A stretch of 64,000 nucleotides of DNA from Desulfovibrio sp. ZJ209 (GCF_011039135.1 NZ_JAAKEJ010000001.1:806001-870000), one strand, 5' to 3'; numbered from the stretch's first letter, positions 14,537 to 26,524 are shown. The notes: generated by a model from the letters alone, not told the origin. Translations and numbers: made by a program.

Positions 14537-16963
14537 ATGATACATCCCCGCACCCTTCAGGCCCTTGAATTCGACAAGATCGTCGCCGCGCTGGCGCAGC
14601 GCTGCATCTCGGCGCCGGGGCGCGCGCTCGCCGAGGCGCTGAAGCCGCTGCCCGATGCCGCGGCGGCGCACAAGGCGCTCAAGCTCTATGAGGAGGCCGC
14701 CCTGTGGGCGGCCACGCCCGAGCCCACCAGCGGGCGGCCCTTCACCCTCGGTGGCTTCCCGGACGTTTCAGGCCTGCTCCAGGCAGCCGCAGAGGGCACC
14801 CCGGTCCCCCATCGGGCCGTCCCCGATACCGAAGCCTTCTGGGCCCTTCGCGAGCTTTTGCGCGCGGCCACGAGGGCCCATGCCTCCATCACCGTGCCGG
14901 AAGCGGCCCGCACGTGGCCGCTGCTCCTGGAGCTTGCCGAAGAGCGGCCACTGCCCGCCCAGCTCACGGCAGCCCTCAACCGCTGCATCTCCGACGACGC
15001 CCTCCTCAAGGATGAAAGCTCGCCCGAGCTCTACCGCCTGCGCAGCGAAGTGCGCCGGCTGCACCAGGGCTGCCTCAGGAAAGTCAAGGATTTCGCGCGG
15101 CAATACAATCTCGTGCCCTATCTGCAAGATGACTTCATGACGCTTTCCTCCGACAGGTATGTCCTGCCGCTGAAGGCCAATTTCAAGGGGCGCGTGCAGG
15201 GCATTATCCATGACTGGTCGCAGACGGGCGAGACCTGCTATTTCGAGCCCCTGTTCCTCGTCGAAATCAACAACCGCCTGCAGGAGCTCAAGCATGAGGA
15301 GCGCGAGGAGGAGCGCAAGGTGCTCGCCTACCTGCGCGACCTGCTGGTGAGCGAACTTCCCGGGGCTCGGGGCGCGCTCGCGCTGCTCGCAAAGCTCGAC
15401 CTGCTCCAGGCCAAGCGCCGCCTCGCCGAGGCGCTGGACGCCCGCCCGCTGCCGCTGACGCCCGCGGAGGAAGGCATCGCCCTCGCAGGCGCGCGCCACC
15501 CCCTGCTGGTGCTCGCCCGCCAGGGGCAGGAAGCGCGCGAGAGCACACTCCAATCCGGCAAAAGTTCCCGGGCAGTTGAGCCCGTGCGCCCGCTGGACAT
15601 CATCCTCAGGCCCGGCGAGCGCGTGCTGGTCATCACGGGCGCCAACGCGGGCGGCAAGACCGTCTGCCTGAAGACGCTGGGGCTCATCGCGGCCATGACC
15701 ATGAGCGGCCTGCCGGCCCCCGCGGCGAGCGGTTCGCACCTGCCGTGGTTCGAGCGCATGGACGCCTTCATCGGCGACGAGCAGAGCCTGGACGGCAATG
15801 TCTCCACCTTCACCGCGCAGATCGACCATCTCGCCAAGGCCTGGAAGCATCTGGACGCGCAGGGCCTCGTGCTGCTCGACGAGTTCGGCGCCGGCACCGA
15901 CCCGGCCCAGGGCGCGGCGCTGGCCCAGGCCGTGCTCGACGGCCTCCTGGACAAGCGCTGTTTCGCGCTCTCGGCCACGCATTTTCCGGCGCTCAAGTCC
16001 TACGCTCTCACGCGCGAGGGGGTGCGCGCGGCCTCCATGCTCTTTGACCCCACCACGCGCAGGCCCCTCTATGCCCTCGCCTATGACCAGGTGGGCGCGA
16101 GCCAGGCGCTGGACGCCGCGCGCGAGCATGGCCTCCCCGAGGACATCCTGCGCCGGGCCGAGCATTATCTTTTGCAGGACGGGCAGGACACCACCGCCCT
16201 CCTCGGTCGCCTCAACGACCTCGCCGCACAGCGCGAGGCGGAGCTTGGCGCCCTCAAGAAGGAGCGCGAGGCCGCGCACACTGCCGCCGCGCAGGCGAAG
16301 GAGCGCCTCGAAAAGGAGCGCGCCCGCCTGCACGACGAGACGCGGCGCCACGCGGCAGAGCTCATGCGCGCCTGGAAGGAGGGCCGCGCCACGGCCAAGC
16401 AGTCCCTCAAGGAGATGTCGCGCCTGCGCGCCTCGCTGGCTCCCGCGGGCGACGCGCCCGCAGATTCGGCGCTCCCCGAGGCGCGGGCGCTCAGCGTGGG
16501 CCAGGAGGTGTTCCACACGGTCTTCAACAAGCGGGGCGTGGTGACAGACGTGGACGAACGCCGCGGCCGCGTGCGCCTGGACATGAACGGCGTCATCCTC
16601 TGGGCCGAGCGGCGCGACCTGCGCGAGGCCGCGGCCCCGGGCGCCGACAAGGCCGCAGCGGGGCCGGTGCGTGCGCCGTCGGCGGCTCCCCGCAAGGCAG
16701 CCGCCGCGCAGGAAGATGGCGCCGCCATGCGCCTCGATGTGCGCGGCCAGCGCGCGCCCGACGCCATCGCCGCCACGGAGCGCTTCCTGGACAAGGCCCT
16801 GCGCGCGGGCTTTTCCGAGCTGGAGATCGTCCATGGCCGCGGCACCGGGGCCCTGCGCCGTGAATTGCAGGAGTTTCTGCGCGCCCATCCCGCTGTCGCC
16901 AGCGCGACGCTCGCCCCCGAGGACCGCGGCGGCGACGGCATGACCATCGTGGTGTTGCGGTAG
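14537..16963 (+). CDS. mutS2: MutS2-family endonuclease/ATPase with Smr domain
   Basis: 808 aa. The central MutS core has Walker A ITGANAGGKT, then FTAQIDHLA and the Walker B region LVLLDEFGAGTDPAQGAAL, followed by SATHFPALKSYA. A charged coiled coil (about residues 550-650) links to a C-terminal Smr nuclease domain (LDVRGQRAPDAI and VHGRGTGALRREL). It lacks the N-terminal mismatch-binding domain of MutS. In other bacteria MutS2 acts against recombination intermediates or collided ribosomes; which applies here cannot be seen. It sits inside the macromolecular synthesis operon, 46 bp before dnaG. Confidence 0.95.
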   Translation: MIHPRTLQALEFDKIVAALAQRCISAPGRALAEALKPLPDAAAAHKALKLYEEAALWAATPEPTSGRPFTLGGFPDVSGLLQAAAEGTPVPHRAVPDTEAFWALRELLRAATRAHASITVPEAARTWPLLLELAEERPLPAQLTAALNRCISDDALLKDESSPELYRLRSEVRRLHQGCLRKVKDFARQYNLVPYLQDDFMTLSSDRYVLPLKANFKGRVQGIIHDWSQTGETCYFEPLFLVEINNRLQELKHEEREEERKVLAYLRDLLVSELPGARGALALLAKLDLLQAKRRLAEALDARPLPLTPAEEGIALAGARHPLLVLARQGQEARESTLQSGKSSRAVEPVRPLDIILRPGERVLVITGANAGGKTVCLKTLGLIAAMTMSGLPAPAASGSHLPWFERMDAFIGDEQSLDGNVSTFTAQIDHLAKAWKHLDAQGLVLLDEFGAGTDPAQGAALAQAVLDGLLDKRCFALSATHFPALKSYALTREGVRAASMLFDPTTRRPLYALAYDQVGASQALDAAREHGLPEDILRRAEHYLLQDGQDTTALLGRLNDLAAQREAELGALKKEREAAHTAAAQAKERLEKERARLHDETRRHAAELMRAWKEGRATAKQSLKEMSRLRASLAPAGDAPADSALPEARALSVGQEVFHTVFNKRGVVTDVDERRGRVRLDMNGVILWAERRDLREAAAPGADKAAAGPVRAPSAAPRKAAAAQEDGAAMRLDVRGQRAPDAIAATERFLDKALRAGFSELEIVHGRGTGALRRELQEFLRAHPAVASATLAPEDRGGDGMTIVVLR

Positions 16964-17009
16964 GCCGGGCTGCCGCGCTTTTCCTGTCACAACGCGCGCC
17001 GAGGCAGGC

Positions 17010-18729
17010 ATGCAGTCAAGGGATGCCATCCGGCTTATTAAGGAACGACTGAATATCGTGGACGTGGTGCGCCGCTATGTGGAGCTCAAGCGCAACGGCC
17101 CGCGCTGGGTGGCGCCCTGCCCCTTCCACCAGGAGACCAAGCCCTCCTTTTCCGTCAATGAGGAAAAGGGGCTCTTCTACTGTTTCGGCTGCCAGGCCTC
17201 CGGCGACCTTTTTGACTTTTACGGGCGCATCAACGGCCTCGACTTCCGGGATACGCTGGAGCAGCTCGCGGCGGAGCTCGGCATCGAGATCGAGCGCGGC
17301 GGGCGCTCCTCCGGCGGCGAGGCACGGCAGCGGGAGCGCCAGTCCGAGCGGCAGGCCATGCTGCGGATGCACGAGCTCGCGGCCGCCCATTTCACCGGGG
17401 CCTTGCGAGGGGCAGACGGCGAGGAGTGCCGCGCCTATATCGCGAAGCGCGGCCTGAGCGAAGAAATCGTGGAGCGCTTCGGCCTCGGCTGGGCAGGGCG
17501 CCAGTGGCAATCCCTCGCCGACACCCTCAGGCGCGCGGGTTTTGGCGCGGCCCAGGCGGCGCAGGCCGGCCTTCTCGGCACCTCGTCGAGCGGCCGCGCG
17601 TATGACCGCTTCCGGGGGCGGCTCATCTTCCCCATCCGCAGCCTGTCCAACCAGGTCATCGCCTTTGGCGGCCGCATCATCGGCGGGGAGGACGAGGCCA
17701 AGTATATCAACAGCGCGGACACGCCCATCTATAAAAAGGGCGAGCATCTTTACGGCCTGGCGCAGGCCAGGCGCGCCATCGCGGCGAGCGGCGAGGCCAT
17801 GCTCACCGAAGGCTATATGGATGTGCTCACCCTGCACCAGTTCGGCTACACCAACGCCGTGGGCGTGCTGGGCACCGCGCTCACGCCGGACCAGGTGAAG
17901 CGGCTTTCGGGCTTCGCCTCGCGGCTGCTCCTGCTCTTCGACGGCGACCGGGCGGGCCGCAAGGCGGCGCTGCGCTCCTGCGAGATGCTGCTCACGCGCG
18001 GGCTCTCCTGCCGGGTGGTGCTCATGCCCGAAGGCGAGGACATAGACAGCCTTTTGCGCGGCCCGGGCAAGGAGGCCTTTGAGGCGTTGCAGGCGCACGC
18101 GCAGGAGGGGCTGCGCTTCTGCGTGGACGCCCTGCGCGCGCTCGCCCCGCGCGAGAGCGTGGAGTGGGCGCGGGACTTTCTCGGGCATGTGGAGGTGCCG
18201 GAGCTGGTGAGCCCCTATGCCTCCACGCTGGCGCGGCACCTCCAGATTTCGGAGGAGGAGCTGCGCAGGGGCGCGGCCGTGCGCCTCGACGCCAGGCGCG
18301 GCGCTGCGGGCGCCCACGTCTCGGCCAGCCGCGCGCGCCAGAACATGCGCGACGTGCAGATCATGATCTATGCCGTGCGCTACCCGGAACGCCTGGCCGA
18401 CCTGCGCGAGCTCGGCGCGGACCTCGCCCTGCGTTCGGCCGCTGCGCGCCGCTTTTGGGACATCATCGAGGAATGGGGGGCGGAAGAGACCCCCTACCAC
18501 CTCGACGAGCGCCAGAAAAAATTCTGGTTCGAGCAGCGCGGGCCCGGCAAGGCCCCCCTGAAAACCGCCGACTGGGAGCTGGAATGCCTGCGCCGAGACC
18601 TTGAAACCTATTACGAGCGGACAAAAAAATCCTCTATTTCCGCAGCGTTACGCGAGAATACGGGAAAGAGTGACTTTGCGGCGGATTTGGAATATCTTCG
18701 AGCTCTTAAGGAAACCTTGGAGAACGGCC

Positions 18730-18743
<14 letters not shown>
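17010..18743 (+). CDS. dnaG: DNA primase
   Basis: 577 aa replicative primase. The N-terminal zinc-binding domain ([20 protein letters not shown]...CFGC, a CHC2 finger) is followed by the TOPRIM core ([28 protein letters not shown]) and a C-terminal helicase-binding region. The C-terminus is compact relative to E. coli. Its stop lies 14 bp inside rpoD in another frame, so dnaG and rpoD are coupled as in the classic rpsU-dnaG-rpoD operon. Confidence 0.97.
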
Positions 18744-20485
<1,742 letters not shown>

Positions 20486-20496
<11 letters not shown>

Positions 20497-21193
20497 GTCC
20501 CGTTTCGGGGTGCGCAAGCCCGGCGCCGCGCTCTGCGCCCTGGGCGCGGTGCTGGCCCTCTTGTTCTACGCGCTGTCGCCGCTCCGGGCGGAAGATCAGC
20601 CGCTCGCGCAGCCGGACGGCATGGTGGCCCACTGCTTTGACGGGGATACCTTCAAGCTCAGGGACAGGCGCGTGGTGCGCCTCGCCGGCATTGACTCGCC
20701 GGAGCTCGGGCGCGGCGAGACCACGCCGCAATATTATGCCCGGGAGGCAAAGGCGGAGCTGGAGCGGCTCACCCGCGGCCAGCAGGTCTCGCTCTATTCC
20801 GCCGGCGTGAGCGACCGTGACCGCCACGGGCGCCTCGTGGCCGATGTGCGCCTTGAGGACGGCCGCTCGCTCAATGACCTCATGGTGGCATCGGGCGCGG
20901 CCTTTTTCTATCCGCATCGCGACCTCGGGCCGCACTTCCAGGAGCGCCTGCGCGAGCTTCAGGCCGAGGCCATCCACGAGCGGCGCGGCCTGTGGGCCCA
21001 CCTGCTCGAGCTTCCGCTCGCGCAGGAGACCTATGTGGGCAATCGCGGCTCGCTACGCTTTTTCCCGGTGAACTGCCCGGAGGCGCGGCACATCAAGCCG
21101 CGCAACCGCGTCCACTTCGGCACGCTCATGGACGCCTTCCTGGCCGGCTACGCGCCGGCGCGTGTCTGCCTGTTCTGGCCCGACGCCCGGTAA
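20486..21193 (+). CDS. thermonuclease family protein (SNase)
   Basis: 235 aa. A signal peptide or anchor occupies residues about 14-37 ([21 protein letters not shown]), so the product is exported. The SNase core is canonical: [26 protein letters not shown] with the catalytic Arg, [12 protein letters not shown] with the second Arg, and GLWAHL. A further 50-residue C-terminal part ([21 protein letters not shown]) is not part of the usual fold. It starts inside the end of rpoD. A decayed copy of its 3' part lies at 23009-23310, so it marks the left edge of a tandem duplication. Confidence 0.9.
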
Positions 21194-21242
21194 GGGCATC
21201 TGACGGGGCTTCTGCCATCCTCACCTCCCAAGAGGGCCATCC

Positions 21243-22859
21243 ATGAACGACATCTCCCCAAAATATTATATGAATAATGAAAATATGGCTTCCGGATTTC
21301 CCACCGAAGTCAATTTAGATTTTTTTGACTATCATCCTTCTACCAGCAACAACAGAAGACAAGAGACGCTGCCCGAGTTGGACTGGTTGCATCGATTTCC
21401 TTTTCTGGAAAGGCTAGCACTGCCTGCACTAAAGAGGGAATGCGCTCTTTCATCAAGTAGCAATCAATTAATGGATCCGCGTACTGAAAACATACCATTA
21501 CTTCACATTCCCTATTTCAAGCACGATGCGTTATCAAATGATAAAGTAATCCTGCCTCTCGGCCATGCGCTTCCCATGGAATTTCCCGAAGGGTTGCAGC
21601 CCTCCCTCCCCGACTATATGTATTCTGCGCTTGCCGTTTTTCATGACGATGAATGGGTTTTCTTTGATGGAGACTATGCTTCACCAGAGGATTTCTGGAA
21701 TCATTTTTCTAAAACTTTTCCAACCTTGTCAGCCGAAGAGAAACTTTTTTGGGGTATCATTATCCTGAAGGATAAACTCCCTCATCCAATCGGAATATCA
21801 CGCCAAATTTCTTTCCATCTAGGTTACCTTGATCAGCCACTTCCGCAGTTCTTAAATCTTTCACTTTCCTCTCTATGTAATATTCGGTGTACAATTTGCG
21901 GAGCTCAAGATTCATTTATAGCAGAAGGTATTAAGAGGCGCATTATTAATACAGAGTTTTTATTGAAAATTGCTGATGTCTTTTTCCCCTATCTTGACAC
22001 AGTAGAATTTAATAGTTTCGGAGAACAATTGTTATATGATGATTTTCCACTTCTTATGGCGCTATTAAATAAATATGACTGTCAGTTCAGGCTGCAAACT
22101 AATGGAACTACCTTGCCAGATCAAAAATTGGAGGCCATTTTATCCGGTAAAGGTATGGTAACCTTTAGCATTGATGCCATGGGAGAAATCTTTGAGAGCC
22201 AACGTATCGGTGCAAAATGGAATATCGTAGAAGAAAATGTTAGGCGTATTTTATCCAGGCGAAATCCAGAAAAAATTAAAGTAGGCATCTCACCTGCCAT
22301 TACGTGCAAAACGCTTCCAGCCATACTCGATCTCTGTCGTTGGGCTGACGATATCGGAATTGATTATGTCCACCTGCATTATTATGATCCCATAGAAAAC
22401 GGCATCGAAAAACGACCATCCCTCGCTGAACAAAACAATCTTTGTCTCATGCTGAAAGAATACATCGATGCCGAAAAACCTGATTTATTGATCAAATTGG
22501 AAAACCAATTTCTTGCCTGTGGGAACCCGGATTCCCTGCCTGCCGACTTTATTTCCCCCCATAAATATACTGATTCAAAGCTTCCACAAGAAAGAAGTTT
22601 TTATTCCAGATATAAATGTATCTTGCCATTGATGACAGCCCAGATCACACCAGATGAAATGGTGTTCCCAGGGTGCTGCCAACTCTATAAAAGAAGCTTC
22701 CCCTGCCCAAAAACCGATAAGGAGTTTTTTGATTTATGGTTTGGTAAAGAATTAACATCTTTACGTGATTCTTTAAAATTTGAGACACCCCATCCGAGAA
22801 TGGTTCCGGAATGCCAAAAATGTATTGCCGCTCATTATCGTCAAAATTTAAAATATTAA
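21243..22859 (+). CDS. radical SAM / SPASM domain protein of unknown substrate
   Basis: 538 aa. Residues about 1-210 form an unrecognised N-terminal domain. The radical SAM core starts near NLSLSSLCNIRCTICGA, with the CxxxCxxC cluster ligands that bind SAM-cleaving [4Fe-4S]; it continues with NSFGEQLLYDD, LQTNGTTLPD and FSIDAMG. The C-terminus has a SPASM-like Cys set (FPGCCQLYKRSFPC and ECQKC) for auxiliary clusters. Such enzymes modify peptides or act in glycan and cofactor synthesis; no precursor peptide is visible nearby. Base composition is far more AT-rich than all neighbours, which suggests horizontal acquisition. SD AGAGGG lies upstream. A degraded paralogue follows. Confidence 0.85.
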   Translation: MNDISPKYYMNNENMASGFPTEVNLDFFDYHPSTSNNRRQETLPELDWLHRFPFLERLALPALKRECALSSSSNQLMDPRTENIPLLHIPYFKHDALSNDKVILPLGHALPMEFPEGLQPSLPDYMYSALAVFHDDEWVFFDGDYASPEDFWNHFSKTFPTLSAEEKLFWGIIILKDKLPHPIGISRQISFHLGYLDQPLPQFLNLSLSSLCNIRCTICGAQDSFIAEGIKRRIINTEFLLKIADVFFPYLDTVEFNSFGEQLLYDDFPLLMALLNKYDCQFRLQTNGTTLPDQKLEAILSGKGMVTFSIDAMGEIFESQRIGAKWNIVEENVRRILSRRNPEKIKVGISPAITCKTLPAILDLCRWADDIGIDYVHLHYYDPIENGIEKRPSLAEQNNLCLMLKEYIDAEKPDLLIKLENQFLACGNPDSLPADFISPHKYTDSKLPQERSFYSRYKCILPLMTAQITPDEMVFPGCCQLYKRSFPCPKTDKEFFDLWFGKELTSLRDSLKFETPHPRMVPECQKCIAAHYRQNLKY

Positions 22860-23008
22860 AGGAAGACACCCCTTTCTTGGCACAAATGTTTATGCAACCA
22901 TGTCATTCCTAATGCCAAGCTTATAAGCGTTATGTGAACGCATTGACTTTCCCAGGGAATCAGGATAGCTGAACAACGCGGACACTTAGCCAAGAGATCT
23001 TTTAAAAA

Positions 23009-23310
23009 TAGGACGGCTGCCAGCTCAACGACCTCATGGTTGCTTCGTGTGCGGGCTTTTCTTACCCGCACCCAGACCCCGGGCCAAATTTCCAGGAGCG
23101 CGAGTGTACGCTTCAGGCCAAGTCGGGCCCTAAGAAGTGCGCCATGTGAGCCCATTTGCCAGAGATGCCGCTTGTGCAGAAGACTATGTGTGCAATCGAT
23201 GTTCGTTGCACTTTTTCCCGATGAACGACCCCGGCGCGCCACATCAAACTCCGCACCCGTGTCCTTCTCAGTACACTCTGGGGCCCTTTCAGGTCGGCAG
23301 TGTTTCCAGG
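23009..23310 (+). pseudogene. Decayed 3' fragment of an SNase-family gene
   Basis: No usable open frame, but the DNA aligns with 20860 onward of the intact thermonuclease gene. Shared stretches include CTCAACGACCTCATGGT, TTCCAGGAGCGC, CTTCAGGCC, TATGTG.GCAATCG and CTTTTTCCCG.TGAAC. Frameshifts and stops are scattered through it. It occupies the same position relative to the following radical SAM pseudogene as the intact nuclease does to the intact radical SAM gene, showing that both were duplicated together. The 150 bp before it (22860-23008) holds nothing recognisable. Confidence 0.8.
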
Positions 23311-23556
23311 TTGACGCCAACTAACACTTGTTTCATGTGGTAGTGCTTTTGCCCCGGCAAGAGGAGTTTCCATGAGCGGAATGTCTGAAAAACAGTATAG
23401 ATCTTGTAGAAAACTCGATGAGGTCCTCCCTGCTGGTGCTCATATCGATATTTTTGAGTACCAACCTCCCGCAAATACGCGCTGCGTAGACAAAGCGATT
23501 CAAGACCTGAATTGGATGGATCGTTTTCCTTTCCTCAAAAATTTATCATTACTGGT

Positions 23557-23607
<51 letters not shown>

Positions 23608-24262
23608 CTGACGACTATTCTGTTAATGTCCATTTAAAAAAGAATATAAAAAAAACACCGCACTTTTATCTTCCTTATATTGTATCTCACAAATTACCAA
23701 AAAATAAAGTACTCCTTCCTCTTGGATATGCTGCTCCCCTCACATTTCCCGAAGGTTTGTCTAACGAATTACCCGGATATATGTATTCTTCGCTCGGCAT
23801 TTTCCGTTCAGGCGAATGGCATTTCTTTGAAGATAATTATACCTCATCTTCTCAATTTTGGGGAGAGTTTGCCAAAAATTCAGCATTTATGTGCCCAAAA
23901 AGAAGGGACGATTTTTTTTGGGGTATTGTCATCCTCAAAGAAAAATTGCCCCACCCAATTGCGAGTTCTCGCGAATTATCTTTTCATCTTGGATTCAATG
24001 ATCAACCACTTCCGCGGTATTTGAATCTTTCACTCTCTACACTCTGTAATATTCGTTGTACAATTTGCGGTACACAAAAAATGTATAGAGAAAATTGAAT
24101 TAGAGGGCATACCATCAATACTGAGTTTTTGTTAAAAGTTGCAGAAGTTTTTTTCCCCTATCTGGAGGCAGTAGAACTTAATAGTTTTGGCGAACAATTG
24201 TTATATGATGATCTTCCAATTCTTATGGAACTCTTAAATAAATATGGATGTCAATTTAATTT

Positions 24263-24534
24263 GGCTGTGTTATACAAGGCAGTTGACAGATTATTCCTTC
24301 ATTCCGTCTGGAGCGAAGCGGAAGACGGGTGCAGGTGCCGGAAGAATCCTAAAAAATAAGATTTTTCGGGGCTGGCAAGGAAGATAAAAATTTCCGAAGG
24401 GAGTGTACTTCAGTACTCGACCGAGGAAATTTTTCTCTGACGCGGCCAGCACCGAAAAGGCTGTTTTTGACGGATAATTTCGGCGTTACCCCCGCAGCAC
24501 AGGCGCACTGTCAACTCACTGGTATAACAAAGCC
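24263..24534. mobile_element. MITE-like structured repeat, copy 2, with TIRs and 8-bp TSD
   Basis: 272-bp non-coding insertion inside the radical SAM pseudogene. Direct repeat TTTAATTT flanks it on both sides (24255-24262 and 24535-24542). Removing the element and one repeat rejoins CQFNL to QTNG, exactly as in the intact paralogue (CQFRLQTNG). The ends are 27-bp terminal inverted repeats (24263-24289 and 24508-24534) matching at 23 of 27 positions and beginning GGCT. No transposase is encoded. The internal part is homologous to 13643-13916 and folds into one long hairpin (arms 24363-24376 and 24445-24458). An 8-bp duplication with GGCT ends would fit mobilisation by an ISL3-like transposase, which is a guess. 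Confidence 0.9.
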
Positions 24535-24910
24535 TTTAATTTACAGACAAATGGTACAGTTTTGCCGGATCATATGTTAAAGGCAATAATTAATGGCGTT
24601 GGTACGGTTCGGTTTAGCATTGATGCTATGGGGGACACGTTTGAGGCGCAGCGGGTGGGTGCAAAGTGGGATGTGGTCAAAAAAAACGTAGAGCGGCTTT
24701 TGGCAAAACGTGATCCTGAAAGAATTAAAGTTGCTCTCTATCCAACTATAACACGTAAAACACTTCCTTGCGTGCTCGACTTATGTCGCTGGGCCGAATA
24801 TAATAAAATTGACGCAGTACATCTTCACTATTATGACCCTATCGGTGGGGGGATTGAAGAAAGACCAACACTTGCGGAACAAAAACTCCTTTTCAAATCA
24901 CTCCAAGAGC

Positions 24911-24958
<48 letters not shown>

Positions 24959-25368
24959 AAGTGTGTGAGAGGGAGTTTCCAGATCACCTTAGAAGGCCAA
25001 GCGATAACACAAGCAGACAAAGGTTATTATTTTATAAGTCCACATCATAATAAATATCCTCTCAAGCAGAACTATAAGTATGGGCCATGTATACCACGTC
25101 CCAATACTGGCCCCTATGCAAAGTATATATGTTTTGACACCCTCCTAATGGGAAACATTACGCCAGACGGGATGTTTTTCCCCGGATGTTGCCGGTTGTG
25201 GGCCAAGACATTCCCCTGCCCAACCAATGATCGGGACTTTTTCTCCTTTTGGTTCGGACCGAAACTCACCCAAATACGCGATTCATTATCCTACAAGTCA
25301 CCCCGGCCTCAGATGCTGCCCGAATGTCAAAAATGTATCTCGGCCCGGGTTCGCTCTCTTATCAAGAA

Positions 25369-25412
25369 GTAAGCATACCCCCCCCGGCAAAGCCCAAGGG
25401 GGGTATGCTTAC
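25369..25412. terminator. Long hairpin at the end of the radical SAM pseudogene
   Basis: Fifteen perfect base pairs, GTAAGCATACCCCCC with GGGGGGTATGCTTAC, around a 14-nt loop, and including the stop codon of the pseudogene. It lies between convergent genes. No T tract follows on either strand, so it may be a bidirectional terminator that works without one, or a boundary left by recombination. Confidence 0.5.
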
Positions 25413-25416
25413 CGCC

Positions 25417-26298
25417 TCAAGCCTCGTAGACCCAGTGCAGGATGCGCTTGTGCACGCGCAGGCGGTATTCAGCCTGGCGCACCAGAAGCGACGCCTTGCT
25501 GGAGAGCACGGCCGGCGCAACGGGGATGGCGCGCACCGGCGAGGCGCAGAGCAAAAGCCGCGCGTCGGGGATGGCCTTCCCCATGAGCTCCGGCGTGATG
25601 GCCCAGTCCGCCTGCTGCAGGGCGTCCAGCTCCCCGCGGTAGCCGGCAAACACAAAGTTCACGTCCTTCACCGCCTCTTCGGGAGACTCCACAAAGGTCA
25701 CCGGGCTTCCGATACGCGCCGCCTTGGCTTCCAAGCCTGTAATGTCGAACTGCTTCGGCACTGCCACGCGCAGGGCGAAGGGGAACCACGCCGTCGCCTC
25801 GATGAGCGAATGGAGCGTGCCGTTGGCGCAGCCCACCCAGGCCGCGGTGACGCCCGCAAGGTCGCGCGCGATGCGCAGCATGCAGGCGATGTCGGCCAGC
25901 GCGTGCGCGGGATGCGCGTCCGGGCTGCCGGCATTGATGATGGGGAAATGCACATCAACCTCCGAGACGTTCCATGTCGTCACGGGCAGCGCGTAGGTAT
26001 AGAGGCAATCGAGGTAATAGCCGAAGATGGGCATGAGGTGTTTCTGGAAGTCACTGACCTCTTGATGCCAAGCCCCGGAGGGGCTGCCCTCGAAGATGGT
26101 GGTGCCGCCCATCTGGCGCACGGCGGCCGTGACGCAGAGGCGTTCGGGCAGGGAATGGCGGGCGAAGGCGAGCAGCGCCACCTTCTCGCTCATGAAATCC
26201 GATTGCAGCTTGGCATCCGGGATGCCGATGGCCTGCTGCACGAGCAGCCAGCAGGTTTCCGGGCCCAGTTCCCTAATGGTCAGGACATTTCGCGCCAT
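25417..26298 (-). CDS. carbamoyltransferase-fold protein (ornithine/aspartate carbamoyltransferase-like)
   Basis: 293 aa from the ATG at 26298, chosen for its GGAGG SD; an in-frame extension upstream lacks one. The overall order matches ornithine carbamoyltransferase: an N-terminal helical part, VRQMGGTTIFEGS, HPAHALADIACMLRI in place of HPxQxLxD, then the second domain. However, the usual carbamoyl-phosphate loop SxRTR is replaced by RHSLPERL, and the C-terminal HCLP-like motif is not seen. It may be a diverged carbamoyltransferase with another acceptor, or an inactive homologue. It stands divergent from trxA. Confidence 0.7.
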   Translation of the reverse strand: MARNVLTIRELGPETCWLLVQQAIGIPDAKLQSDFMSEKVALLAFARHSLPERLCVTAAVRQMGGTTIFEGSPSGAWHQEVSDFQKHLMPIFGYYLDCLYTYALPVTTWNVSEVDVHFPIINAGSPDAHPAHALADIACMLRIARDLAGVTAAWVGCANGTLHSLIEATAWFPFALRVAVPKQFDITGLEAKAARIGSPVTFVESPEEAVKDVNFVFAGYRGELDALQQADWAITPELMGKAIPDARLLLCASPVRAIPVAPAVLSSKASLLVRQAEYRLRVHKRILHWVYEA

Positions 26299-26495
26299 GG
26301 CTTCCTCCCTGATGAACTGCATACGTGAGAGAGCGTCGCGCTCTACGCGCTTCAAGAGTAGCAGGGGGGCCGGGCCGTGTCCAGACGGCGCGCGGCAAGC
26401 AAGATGCGTTCAGAAGTTTCCGCAAAAAATTTCCTTGACGCCGCCGCAAGTTCTCGTCCGCGCAAAAAGCGGGGTGCGCGCCCGGCCACGATGCC

Positions 26496-26524
26496 TTGAC
26501 AGCATGCGCCGCTGAAACTACAAG
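26496..26524 (+). promoter_or_regulatory. Candidate promoter for trxA-trxB-bamD
   Basis: TTGACA, 17-bp spacer, TACAAG, about 110 bp before trxA. It is the best sigma-70-like match in the 332-bp gap between the carbamoyltransferase-like gene and trxA; nothing else was recognised there. Confidence 0.4.

Noticed and set aside
14768..17029. 753-codon minus-strand open frame
   Set aside because: Antisense shadow of mutS2, whose Walker and Smr motifs are clear.
24096..24098. TGA in the radical SAM pseudogene as a selenocysteine codon
   Set aside because: The intact paralogue has Ile-Lys-type residues in this stretch and no Cys, and the gene has three further lesions; a plain nonsense mutation is simpler.
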